Below are positions 35,842 through 45,619 of a DNA stretch of 64,000 nucleotides, piece by piece. A program made the position numbers and the translations under genes. The notes below the pieces were generated by a model. The model searched no databases. It saw only the letters and a list, made by a program, of their open reading frames with translations, and was not told the DNA's origin. This DNA comes from Gyromitra esculenta. Lineage: Eukaryota; Ascomycota; Pezizomycetes; Pezizales; Discinaceae. Where the stretch lies: the NCBI GenBank assembly GCA_038503075.1, contig JBCAML010000010.1:186001-250000 (forward strand). Direction: 5' to 3'. Each line of letters opens with the position of its first letter. Position 1 is the stretch's first letter.

Positions 35842-37685
35842 ATAATCGACCAGTCTCCAAATTTTTAAGTTTTTGATCCCTAATTTCAGCTATCTTTGTG
35901 TTGGAAGGTTGGGAGCCGTAATCTGTTATGCCAGTTGGAGGAAAATAATAGTTGTAATATGGCTCACCCGTTGGAAGGTTTGGTCTGTTGGATTGTTTCC
36001 TGATTTTATGGTCATTCCACCTTTCAACAAATTGATGTAACTGAGCTCGTAATAGGGGGAGATAAATATATAAAAGGCATATAGTATCTTCCATATTATC
36101 TTCATCAAATAATCCGTTTTGCTGCAGTAACCGAAAATGTTTCTGGAAATAGATATTAGTATTAAAATTTAAAAAATAATTAAATGTACTTACTTTCCAA
36201 TCTGATGTAGCTCCCTTGGTTAATTGCCCCCACCAGCTTTCTATTCTAACATTTCGTGTAGAGGTTCCATACCAAAACACTTCAGGGAATGTTACATTCT
36301 CTTTATCCACTCGATGAAGCTTCCAAAATGATTCCGCCACCAGCATTGTTTCAGACCCTCTATCGGCCCTTAGATGTAGTGGAATAGTATTATGCATTTC
36401 TGCCACCTGTAAAAACTGGCTTAATACGCTTATTCCAGTTTTACCTGAGACTCCACAATAAAACCATGTTATATACCGTGAATAGGAATCTATTGCAGCA
36501 TATATTTCAATTCCAAACATTTGAAGCTTCAAATGACCATCGATTGACCAACACCAATTAGGCCCTGGGCATACAAAGTGTGTATGGTGTCTATTGACTC
36601 CTCTCCATCGATTTTCTACCCCTACTGGGTCCACAATTCGTAATGCTCGCCCAATTCTATGCCTACACAAAAGTTAGCTATTTAAATAAATAGTTTTACC
36701 TAGATAATTATAATATACCCAGAGGCTAGGATACCTATATTCCTTAAGTGTACCCAAACAGAACGACGGCCAGAAAGTGTAATATTTCCTTTGTCCAACT
36801 CTTTTTCAATGATGGCCTGTAATTTGGTATCTGCTTCTTCTCCTAAATCCTTTGAACAAAGCCGTCTAAACATTCCCATAGATTTGCGGATGAGAACAAG
36901 TCTCCGATGCTCAATTTGGTAGCCATGGATTTGTAAGATCTATATTTAAATTAATTATATATTATTTGAAATATCAATAACTTCTAGACTTACTCGTAAA
37001 ATCTTTGTATCACTCAGACATTTTTTCCAAAATAAAAAGGTCTCACGGTTGTGCCTCAGGTTAAGCCCTTCAGTATCCCTGAAGGTGAGCAGTGCTACTT
37101 AAGCGAGGTGACAACACGTTTGAAGAGTGCAGCGTGTTCTACAAGTTCTACGAGAATATCTTTGTCTCAAGGCGAGATAGATGCAGCGAGGTAAACAGCG
37201 ACAGCGAGGATTCTGAGGTAGAATCGAGATAGTATTCCAATGATTTACAGCAGAAGATAACGAGAACGTTGCTTAAGGAAAGAAGAAAGAGAATACACAA
37301 ACGACAAAACTCCCTCGCTTATATACCCCGCTTTCCCGTCGCACAAACAACAATCCAGTGATAACCGAAACACAACCGAACAACAAAGCCATTATAACCA
37401 TATAACCCTATTACTACAAACCACTTTATCCTAACCCATTACTCGATCTCATCCGTGAAAAAAGGCCAGTTCAACACGAAGAAAGGATGTATCTTGTGTA
37501 AATTCGTGTTTATTAAACTGCCACTCCTTGATATATTTCATGAATGATGAACGAGAACATTTAACATTTTGTGAATGTAAAATATTTAATGTATCAGAGA
37601 TTGTTTTATTTTCTTCAATGTATAGGTGGTATATGTTGTATTTTTGTAGTAGTAATTGTTCTCGGACTGAAGATATGCGGGACAT
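35831..37685 (-). pseudogene. HTH-integrase transposase gene, split by a solo LTR
   Basis: Exons read 37685..37461 + 37035..36994 (one exon split by the LTR), 36939..36719, 36662..36194 and 36142..35831; introns 54, 56 and 51 nt. Without the LTR and one duplication copy the frame is open for 422 residues. Residues about 1-60 resemble the Clr5-type helix-turn-helix of fungi (ISDTLNILHSQNV, then SFMKYIKEWQFNK). The catalytic core is a retroviral-integrase-like DDE domain: Asp in WCWSIDGH, Asp in LRADRGSE, Glu in RNVRIESWW, spaced D-x58-D-x40-E. Trp-rich flanks and VERWNDHKIRKQ are typical of fungal integrase-core proteins. It would cut and rejoin the transposon ends. With the LTR present the first exon runs into a stop soon after the insertion. 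Confidence 0.82.
37041..37460 (-). mobile_element. Solo LTR of the same gypsy family
   Basis: 420 bp flanked by AAAGG on both sides (37036-37040, 37461-37465). It shares with the intact LTRs the ends TCTCA and TGAAA, the blocks GAGCAGTGCTACTT, ACGTTGCTTAA.GAAAGAAGAA and CGCTTATATACC.CG, and the same orientation. It is clearly more diverged from them than they are from each other, so it is an older insertion or a subfamily. Confidence 0.92.
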
Positions 37686-38246
37686 TTGTGATAAATAAAA
37701 AATAAAAAATTAAGTGTGGGATTTCGAGTGATATTAGGTGACCAAAAATGAATATGACAATTTTAAAAAAATGTAACAATGCAAGAAATTTTTATTTATA
37801 TATTACGGGGCAGAGTCATATAACCCAAGTTAGGAATCTAGAGCCATCAGGCAATCCATACGTTATGATATTGCTATCTTTTATGTGTCAAGATTTTGTT
37901 GATATCAATAAGACATTTACTACTGCAGTACAACACGGACCTACCACAACAAAAACGGTGATAATATACTTTTATACTAAAGTGTGTGTGATTAGAATGC
38001 ATAAAATGACTTAAAAATATAAGACTAATAAACCCCTTAAATACAGCAGTACTTACTAGTTTAGTAGTCTTCGCATAAATATCCTAGATTGATACAAATG
38101 CATTTATTGTGATCTGTGTATATATAACTATACTATTTTCTATGTTACCCCCTATACTTCTACACACCTTTTTCTAAACACCCATTCCACTGGTACCCTT
38201 TCTATTTTCTCTCTTTTTTTTTACATATTTCTCACTTCCACTTAAA
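37686..38246. promoter_or_regulatory. Divergent intergenic region between two transposon genes
   Basis: AT-rich, 561 bp, between the start of the transposase gene (-) and the start of the second unknown gene (+). It probably holds both promoters. An 88-codon open frame at 37748-38014 has no support. The last 60 bases before 38247 are T/C-rich. Confidence 0.4.
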
Positions 38247-39044
38247 ATGTCTACCTCTCACGCACTTCCAACTGAATATTGTGGGCAACGTGAAAATACC
38301 ATCCACTATCCTACCACCGATAAGGTTTTCCGCTGTTGTGGAGAAAGGGTTCCAGTATATCTTCGTGAACCTGAGCCTGCCGCTGCAAGTACCAGTATTA
38401 GTAGAACCTCCAAACGCAATACCAATCAACAACCTAAAAAACAGAAAAGACAAAGTAATGTTCCGGAGACAATTATAATTTCCAGTCCTATAATGTCTCC
38501 TACTAAATCAGCTGTTGTTAAAGCAGGTCAGTTTACCCATCGTCAAATCGTTGAACTTTACAGAAAAGGATCTATAACAAAAAGCTTTGCAGAAAAAAAA
38601 TCAAAAAACAGTTCAACGTATGGTATTTCTACAGCTATATCTGCTCCTGTTAAAACTGTAAAACAGTCTATCAAGGCAAGAGATTCTCGGAAAATTGTGG
38701 TTTATGTTGGATCTACGTCTGATAAATGGTCAGCATTTAAAAACTTAGGTAAAAGATTTTCTCCCCCAATTTACATTGACCCACATGAAGTAATAAAATT
38801 AATTTTTACAGGTGTTTCTTCAAAAGTATTTGATGATTTTGAAGAAATAATATCTGATGTATCTGATTTTGCTCAATCACTACTTGAGTCATCGCCAAAT
38901 TGGATAGATGAAGAAGCAGTTAATGTTGACTATTTGGATATTCAACAAATAATTCCTGCAACTTTTTTCAGTCCGAAAGAGGGGCCTCATCGATTGGAAG
39001 TTAGAAAAAAACCAATTACCGTTGGTGAATTTTTGTTGGATTTT

Positions 39045-39455
39045 TCTCAAGGAGCGAGATTCTCGTCAAGCTCTCAGGTATCCCCCGAGATGAGCAGTGC
39101 TACTTGAACGAGAAACTAGCGACGGGAGAGTGTGCGAGGATTCTACAGGCTCTACCAACGGTTCAAGTTATGACGACTTGAAGACGGCGACGGCGAAAGA
39201 TTACGAGGTGTAATCTAAGTTTGTATTCGTGGGATACAATGAGTGTGCAATAGAAGACGTTGCTTAAAGAAAGAAGAAGGAAAAGTACAAGATGAGGGGA
39301 AATCCCTTCGCTTATATACCACGTTCCAACCCTTTCGATGACAAAGACATGACTCATTATAACCAGAAACTCATAGAAACACAAAGAGCAACAACGAAAC
39401 CCGACAACCATGTACCCATGTACCTAACCGATCGACATAACAACCATCCATGAAA
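39045..39455 (-). repeat. 3' LTR of the gypsy element
   Basis: 411 bp, from TCTCAAGG to CATGAAA as written on the plus strand. A TATATAAG box lies on the minus strand near 39310-39317. I count eight differences from the other LTR, all transitions. Confidence 0.95.
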
Positions 39456-39466
39456 GTAGCCCCCCC

Positions 39467-42400
39467 TCATAGCCGTGAGCTCCTGCGAACACTAACCACT
39501 TCTTCCCTTGGTTTATCCGGATATCGTTGGTAGAAAGAATCTACAGCTTCCGTCTCTTCATGGTACTCCGCAGGTTCCCAGGTGGGTAATGCATAGCCAG
39601 TCCATTCGACCAAGTATTGAAGTTTTCCACGGTGTAAACGGGAATCCAGGATAGCTTTGATGAGGTATTCCTCATGGTCATTAACTTGAACTGGCGGGGG
39701 CGGCATAATAATCTGACCGGGGAGTGGATCGATGGGAGCTGCTTTGATCAACGAGACGTGGAACACGGGGTGATACTTCATTGATCTTGGGAGGTCAATT
39801 TCGTAGGCGTAAGCTGAAATAACACGTTTCACCGGGAAGGGGCCACTCCATTTCCAATCCAGCTTCCTTGAATTCCGTGTTGTCCTCATGTTCTTCATTG
39901 ACACAAACACTTCGTCCTTCTCCTTGAACACTGGGGCGGGAGTACGATGTCGATTTGTACTTGACTCGAAGATGTCCTGGGCCGTCCTCATCTGTACTCG
40001 GAGGAAGTCTCTAAGTTCTTCCATCTTGGAGGCGAAACCGTCGGCATCGAGGGTCTGGGGAGAGCGGTCATTAGAGACGATTGAAGTGTCGAAGCGAGGG
40101 TGGTAACCATAATTCGCAAAAAAGGGTGTAGCCTTAGTACTTGCGGATTCCTGGTTGTTAGCAGCAAATTCAGCGATGGGTAACCACTTTGACCAGTCGT
40201 CTTGTTGATAGGAAACATAACAACGGAGGTATTGCTCCATTACGGCATTGAGTCGTTCAGTTTGTCCATCGGTTTCTGGGTGGAAGGAGGTAGACATGCG
40301 GGCGGCAATATTCAAACGCTGGCAGAGGTGCTTCCAAAACTTTGCAGTGAACTGCGTTCCTCTATCAGAAGTAATATGAGAAGGAAGTCCATGGAGTTTC
40401 CAAACGTTTTGGAGGTATAGCTCGGCAGTTTGTTCGGCGTTAACGGTGGTATTACACGGGATAAGGTGCCGCATCTTTGAAAGTCGATCCACGATGACCA
40501 TGATGGCATCAAAGCCATTGGATTCCGGGAGACCAGTGACAAAGTCCATCGACAATTCCTCCCAGGGGCGGTTGGGAATCGGGAGTGGTTTTAGAACACC
40601 ATGAGTACCGAGGGTGCTTGGTTTTGCTCGTCGGCAAATATGGCAATTCCGGGTATATCGTACAATATATTCCCTCATCTTTGGCCAGTAGAAGCATCTT
40701 GAGATGAGTTCAAAGGATTTTTCACGTCCTGGGTGGCCAGCGGAGGGGGCGTCATGATGTCGCTGCAGGATAAGAAGGCGAAGAGGGTCATGGTCAGGGA
40801 TATAAAGTTTTTGTCGATAAAAGAGGCGGCCGTTCATCTCGGTACAATCGCCTAAGGTGATTTCCTTGGATTGTCGTTCGCCGTTCCTAAGTGCTGAAAG
40901 GATTTTTTGTGGGAACGGGTCAGCATTATATCCCTGGTTCATTAGAGTTTCAAGGGTGGCATCCATTTCAGCGGGTTCATTTGATAAAGAACCCGAAAAC
41001 AAACTCAGCTTGGGGTCCAAATTCTTTTCCTTCAGGACTACTTGGTGTTGGTGTCGTAGTCTTTCATCCCCTTCTTCAGGGAGATCTCCTGATCTCCGAG
41101 TCAATGCGTCCGGCTTTCCTCCTTGTACTCCTGGTCTGTACGTAATGACAAAGTCAAAGCGTGAAAGGTATTCTGCCCATCTGACTTGTCTTCGGTTCAA
41201 TTGCTTTGTGGTCATAAAATATTCCAAATTTTTATGGTCCATGATAACAGAGATGGGGAGTTCAGATCCTTCGAGCTCGGGGCGCCATTCTTCAAAGCAA
41301 CGGATAATGGCTAGTAATTCTTTATCATAGATTTCGTAGTTACACTCAGCAGGTGAATGCTTCTTGGAAAAAAATGCTACAGGGTGGAGTACGCCGTTAT
41401 CGTCGAGTTGGGAGAGGACACCGCCGGAGACGAAGTCAGAAGCATCAGATTCCACAAAGATCTTCTTTCGAGGGTCAAAGTGGATGAGTACGGGGGCTTT
41501 GGTGAAGGCATCTTTCAGGGCTTCAAAAGCGAGTTCTGCTTCGACTGTCCATTCGAAAACAATGCCTTTCTTTGTAAAAGCGGTAAGGGGTGCCGCTAAC
41601 CGCGAGAACCCTAGGATAAATCGCCGGTAGAAGTTCGCAAAACCGAGGAAGGCTTGAACATCTTTGATGCATTTTGGGCGGTTCCAATCTCGTACGGCTT
41701 TAAGTTTCTCTTCGTCCATCTTAATCCCTTCAGGTGTGAGGATCAATCCGAGGTATTTTATGGATTGGACGTGGAATTCACACTTCTCAGGTTTGAGGAG
41801 TATGTTATTGGCTTTCAGGGCATCGAGGACTTGTCGGACGTGGACTTTATGTTCGGCGAGGGTATCACTATAGATAAGGATATCGTCGAGATAGGCCGTG
41901 CAAAAGAGGTCCAAGTATTCTCGGAGAGAATCATTGACAAAGCGTTGGAAGGTACCGGGGGCATTGGTGAGGCCGAATGGCATAACCATATATTCATAAA
42001 GGCCATAACGAGTCCTAAAAGCGGTTTTCCATTCTTCTCCCTCAGCGATGCGGATTTGGTGAAATCCATCTCGAAGGTCTAGTTTGGAATACCATTGTGC
42101 TTTAGCGAGGCGGTCGAGGGTCTCTTTGACGAGCGGGGAGGTATATCGGTCTTTGACGGTAAGGGCATTAAGGCCTCGGTAGTCTACACAGAGGCGTAGA
42201 GATCCGTCGGGTTTTGCGGCGAAGAGAACGGGAGAACCAGCAGAAGATGAACTGGCACGGATAAAGCCCTTCTCTAGGTTGTCTTCGATGTACTTCTTAA
42301 GAACTAGAAGTTCATCTCGTGACATACCATAGAGGGGGCCGAATGGTGGTTCCTTACCTTCCTGGAGGGTAATGCGGTGATCATAAGGGCGACGGGGAGG

Positions 42401-43147
42401 GAGTCCTTGGGCCTTCGCCTTATCAAACATGTCTAGGTAGTCATGATACTCAGCGGGTATTCTTTGTCTCCATTCCTCTTTTGTGGTTTTGCTATCGAGG
42501 ACTTTATTTATTTCATATAGAGACATTGAATAGACTTGAATACCCTTTTTCCGGGCGAGCATGCGGAAACTGGCGGCTCCAATAAAGGCGGCATTAAGTT
42601 TGGCTGGAGGCGGGATGGCAGCGGCGGAGACGATAGGTTGTTTGGGGGCACAGTGGGTGGTGCAGAACTCAGAGTTGAATTCAATGCTTTTGTTGGCGAA
42701 TTGTAGGTGGACATCATGGAGATTCATCCATGGGATACCGAGCACTAGGGGGTAGTGTCCTAGTTTGGTGACGAAAAAGGGGGCTTTCTCATTATGTTGT
42801 TGAATAGAAAGCTCCAAGTGACAAAGATCGGTAATATCTCCCGAGGCAATTGTTCGGCCGTCAATGACTTCTAATTGGCGAGGGTTTTTAAGGGGAGATA
42901 ACGGTAGGGAATGGTGACGCACAAAGTTTTCATCAATGAAAGCGAACCCTGAGGCTCCAGTGTCAAGAAGTGCGTGTGTTTTTATGACTTTATTTTGGTG
43001 GGAAAGGCTACATGAAACTACAAAATGTTCCCCATCCAAATTATCCTCCACGCACACATCCGACACTGAAAACCCAGAGATAGAAAACGCTGACAAAGAA
43101 GAAAAAGAAACCAGAGCAGGGTCACAAGGCGACTCTGGTTGAACTAG
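39467..43147 (-). CDS. Gypsy Pol: protease, reverse transcriptase, RNase H, integrase, chromodomain
   Basis: Open frame of 1226 residues if entered by -1 frameshifting at 43147; there is no suitable ATG at its beginning. Domains in order: aspartic protease (HALLDTGASGFAFID), reverse transcriptase with catalytic YLDD (TAYLDDILIYSDT), RNase H (VESDASD, then EIYDKELLAI), integrase with an HHCC zinc region (HHDAPSAGHPG, then CHICRRAK) and DDE core (SMDFVTGLP, TSDRGTQF, HPETDGQTERLN), and a C-terminal chromodomain (YLVEWTGYALPTWEPAEYHE). The chromodomain is expected to guide insertion to histone-H3-methylated chromatin. No stop or frameshift interrupts the frame. The TGA at 39467-39469 abuts the polypurine tract. 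Confidence 0.95.
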   Translation of the reverse strand, partial: LVQPESPCDPALVSFSSLSAFSISGFSVSDVCVEDNLDGEHFVVSCSLSHQNKVIKTHALLDTGASGFAFIDENFVRHHSLPLSPLKNPRQLEVIDGRTIASGDITDLCHLELSIQQHNEKAPFFVTKLGHYPLVLGIPWMNLHDVHLQFANKSIEFNSEFCTTHCAPKQPIVSAAAIPPPAKLNAAFIGAASFRMLARKKGIQVYSMSLYEINKVLDSKTTKEEWRQRIPAEYHDYLDMFDKAKAQGLPPRRPYDHRITLQEGKEPPFGPLYGMSRDELLVLKKYIEDNLEKGFIRASSSSAGSPVLFAAKPDGSLRLCVDYRGLNALTVKDRYTSPLVKETLDRLAKAQWYSKLDLRDGFHQIRIAEGEEWKTAFRTRYGLYEYMVMPFGLTNAPGTFQRFVNDSLREYLDLFCTAYLDDILIYSDTLAEHKVHVRQVLDALKANNILLKPEKCEFHVQSIKYLGLILTPEGIKMDEEKLKAVRDWNRPKCIKDVQAFLGFANFYRRFILGFSRLAAPLTAFTKKGIVFEWTVEAELAFEALKDAFTKAPVLIHFDPRKKIFVESDASDFVSGGVLSQLDDNGVLHPVAFFSKKHSPAECNYEIYDKELLAIIRCFEEWRPELEGSELPISVIMDHKNLEYFMTTKQLNRRQVRWAEYLSRFDFVITYRPGVQGGKPDALTRRSGDLPEEGDERLRHQHQVVLKEKNLDPKLSLFSGSLSNEPAEMDATLETLMNQGYNADPFPQKILSALRNGERQSKEITLGDCTEMNGRLFYRQKLYIPDHDPLRLLILQRHHDAPSAGHPGREKSFELISRCFYWPKMREYIVRYTRNCHICRRAKPSTLGTHGVLKPLPIPNRPWEELSMDFVTGLPESNGFDAIMVIVDRLSKMRHLIPCNTTVNAEQTAELYLQNVWKLHGLPSHITSDRGTQFTAKFWKHLCQRLNIAARMSTSFHPETDGQTERLNAVMEQYLRCYVSYQQDDWSKWLPIAEFAANNQESASTKATPFFANYGYHPRFDTSIVSNDRSPQTLDADGFASKMEELRDFLRVQMRTAQDIFESSTNRHRTPAPVFKEKDEVFVSMKNMRTTRNSRKLDWKWSGPFPVKRVISAYAYEIDLPRSMKYHPVFHVSLIKAAPIDPLPGQIIMPPPPVQVNDHEEYLIKAILDSRLHRGKLQYLVEWTGYALPTWEPAEYHEETEAVDSFYQRYPDKPREEVVSVRRSSRL

Positions 43148-44391
43148 TTTAAAGACTCGACTGAGTCTGCTGCATCGAAGGCAGGGAAACGAGGAGGGAG
43201 AGGCGGCGGAAAAACAGAAGGGGCTGGGGGTGTAGCGGCGGCGTTGGTGACGGCTCCTCTCATGGCGGGGCGCTTGGAGGCAGAAGGGCAGTTTGAGAAG
43301 ATATGTCCTTCCCCGGCGCAGAACAAGCAGCGATTATTGGTTTGTCTCCAGGATTTCTCCTCAGGAGACAACTTTCTTCTCCCGTTTATTTGAACATAAC
43401 GTTGTTCTGGGGCGGGACGAGAGGTGGAGGTACGACCGAAAGAGAGATCCATGGGGACAAGTCCTCCAGGGGCGAAGGAGGAGGAGGCGGGGGTATAGGC
43501 GGCGGGGGGGGCGGCAGGGGCGACGAATTGTCCCATGGTGTTGCGGGTGGCATTTTTCTTCTCCTCCCTTCTTGCTCGGATTCGATTATCTAGGCGGAGG
43601 AGGAAGGCGCAGAGGGAGGTGAAAGTGGTGGGGAAGTCGGCGACCGTTACTACTGCTTCTTTCAGCTCATCCGACATGCCGAATTCTAGAGCATCGTTCT
43701 TGGCTGATTCGTCGTAATTAAGGCTTCCCATGATGCGTTGGAAGTCGGCAAGGTAGGCGGAGAAATCTCGCTTTCCTTGTCGGAGTTGGTGCAGTTCACG
43801 GCGAGCGGTACCAAGAGGGTTGGGATCGCCGAAGGCGGTTTCCAAGGCGGTGATTAGGTCGGCGGCGGAGTTCCAGGTGGTAGTTCCGTCTGGAAGGACG
43901 GAATGGCGAACTTGTTCGAGGGCGGCTCCCTCGAGACGGCTAATAGCATACAACACCATATTGTTGCTGCTGGAGAATCGGTCGGCGTTAACCGAGAGCT
44001 TTGACCTGAGTTGCAAGACGAACCCGGGGAGTTTATCGCGAGACCCATTGAACTTATCTGGGTCGGGCATTTTGTCTGAGCGGCCTCCTTGAGTGTGAGC
44101 AGGAGGGGGGGGCGGTGATGGTGCAGGAGGTGGGGGAGCAACATTCTGGAGGCGGGCGATTTCCGCTTCTGCTGCCTGTAGTTGGGACTGACAGGTATTA
44201 AACCTGGCCGTCATGTTATTCCTCTCTTGAGTTGCTTCCTCAAGCTGTAGGTCTGCATAGGTGAGGTTATCCACCCGCTGTTGGTAGTGTGAGCGGATTT
44301 CCTCATAGGCGGAGGCGAGGTCGGCATTGGCGGCGGCTTGGAAATTCTCAAAGGTGGGGAAAGTCCAGGGGGCGGGGGCGGGGTTGCTCAT
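43144..44391 (-). CDS. Gypsy Gag
   Basis: 415 residues from ATG at 44391 (MSNPAPAPWTFPTF). A Gag capsid-like helical region follows a coiled segment (ERNNMTARFNTCQSQLQAAE) and a Pro-rich linker. The C-terminal CCHC zinc knuckle CLFCAGEGHIFSNC fits C-x2-C-x4-H-x4-C and would bind the genomic RNA. An upstream in-frame extension exists but lies towards the primer-binding region, so this ATG is preferred. The last codons are Leu-Asn then TAG, and they form the slippery heptamer described separately. Confidence 0.93.
   Translation of the reverse strand: MSNPAPAPWTFPTFENFQAAANADLASAYEEIRSHYQQRVDNLTYADLQLEEATQERNNMTARFNTCQSQLQAAEAEIARLQNVAPPPPAPSPPPPPAHTQGGRSDKMPDPDKFNGSRDKLPGFVLQLRSKLSVNADRFSSSNNMVLYAISRLEGAALEQVRHSVLPDGTTTWNSAADLITALETAFGDPNPLGTARRELHQLRQGKRDFSAYLADFQRIMGSLNYDESAKNDALEFGMSDELKEAVVTVADFPTTFTSLCAFLLRLDNRIRARREEKKNATRNTMGQFVAPAAPPAAYTPASSSFAPGGLVPMDLSFGRTSTSRPAPEQRYVQINGRRKLSPEEKSWRQTNNRCLFCAGEGHIFSNCPSASKRPAMRGAVTNAAATPPAPSVFPPPLPPRFPAFDAADSVESLN
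43147..43153 (-). promoter_or_regulatory. -1 ribosomal frameshift heptamer at the gag-pol junction
   Basis: On the minus strand the bases are T TTA AAC in the gag frame, a canonical X XXY YYZ site, with the gag stop TAG (43144-43146) directly after it. A -1 slip continues into pol as CTA GTT CAA. A downstream pseudoknot was not assessed. Confidence 0.85.
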
Positions 44392-44448
44392 GGTGACGTT
44401 GAAAGTAAATGGGTAAGGGTAGAGGGTGTAGATAAGGAAGCAACGTAA

Positions 44449-44859
44449 TCTCAAGGAGCGAGATTCTCGTCAAGCTCTCAGGTATCCCCCGAGATGAGCA
44501 GTGCTACTTGAACGAGAAACTAGCGACAGGAAAGTGTGCGAGGATTCTACAGGCTCTACCAATGGTTCAAGTTATGATGACTTGAAGACGGCGACAGCGA
44601 AAGATTACGAAGTGTAATCTAAGTTTGTATTCGTGAGATACAATGAGTGTGCAATAGAAGACGTTGCTTAAGGAAAGAAGAAGGAAAAGTACAAGATGAG
44701 GGGAAATCCCTTCGCTTATATACCACGTTCCAACCCTTTCGATGACAAAGACATGACTCATTATAACCAGAAACTCATAGAAACACAAAGAGCAACAACG
44801 AAACCCGACAACCATGTACCCATGTACCTAACCGATCGACATAACAACCATCCATGAAA
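44449..44859 (-). repeat. 5' LTR of the gypsy element
   Basis: 411 bp, flanked outside by ATTTT (44860-44864). It contains the TATATAAG box near 44714-44721 (minus strand) that should drive gag-pol. The sequence just inside (TTACGTTGCTTCC on the minus strand) should hold the primer-binding site; I could not match it to a tRNA. Confidence 0.95.
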
Positions 44860-45619
44860 ATTTTCCAGGAGGAGCTGCCACAAAAATATATCTAATAGTA
44901 AAATATTGGACGGCCAAAGATAGAGAACAGAACCAGCAACAGCAAAGTGAAGTTTCTCAAGTGTTTATGAGGAAATTCAAGCGAGAAACTGGGTTGGACT
45001 ATGCCAGTGATTCAGATACGGAGGTAAAGGAGGAACATACTAGATACAGAATGCTATCTGTAGGGCACGAGGTAAAAAGTACTCCTAAATTAATATAAAT
45101 TAATATTAACATTATAAAAAAGAAACCACAGCCCATGAAAAGAACAGCTTCCGGCCGGCAAATTTTTGAGGATAATGATTCATCTCAGTCCCCTCCAGCT
45201 ACCAAACGGCACAGAATAGAATCACCTGAGTTGCCAGTACTTCCTGTTCTCGAGTATTCTTCTCCTTCAGGTTCACCAATACTGCCACCTATTACCTCTT
45301 CGCCTCCACATGTTCAGAAAGCGCCTTTAAAAGAGAAAGAGAAACGGATAAAAGGAAAAGCTTTAGAGACTGAAAAGGGAGAAAGTGGGCTAGGAGGAGA
45401 GGCTATAGAAGTTGAAAAAGCTCCTGCAAGGATTACAAGGCTGCGTGTTAGGAAAAAGACAAGCTAATTAATGTTTTGCTATTTTGTATTTTGTATTTTA
45501 GAGTTCTTTTTCTTATTTGTATTTATTGGCGGTCTCTTATTTTTATTTTTTAGCAGTCTCTAATTTCTATTTTTTTGCATTCTCATTTTTTTTGCATTCT
45601 CGTTTTCGTTGCAATGCCC

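Larger units (their letters stand above)
39045..44859 (-). mobile_element. Ty3/gypsy retrotransposon with chromodomain (chromovirus)
   Basis: 5815 bp including two 411-bp LTRs, flanked by ATTTT (39040-39044 and 44860-44864). Transcription runs on the minus strand from the LTR at 44449-44859. Gag (43144-44391) and pol (39467-43147) are open, with pol in the -1 frame. A G-rich polypurine-like tract (39459-39468 on the plus strand as C's) lies directly before the 3' LTR and overlaps the pol stop. The order protease, reverse transcriptase, RNase H, integrase, chromodomain marks the gypsy/chromovirus group. Both reading frames look intact and the LTRs differ at only about 8 positions, so the insertion is fairly young. 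Confidence 0.96.
38247..45467 (+). pseudogene. Unknown transposon gene, split by the gypsy element
   Basis: Parts are 38247..39044 and 44865..45071 (one exon interrupted by the retroelement and its duplicated ATTTT), then intron 45072..45131 (60 nt, GTAAAA..CAG), then 45132..45467. Joined at the single target site the frame is continuous for 446 residues; this clean fit is the evidence that it was one gene. The N-terminus is Cys/His-containing (EYCGQRENTIHY, FRCCGERVP) and could be a small zinc site. A basic stretch follows (QQPKKQKRQ), then the HTH-like FTHRQIVELYRKGSITKSF. The C-terminus is Pro/Ser-rich and basic (RLRVRKKTS). No family recognised. In this copy translation runs into the LTR and stops. 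Confidence 0.72.
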
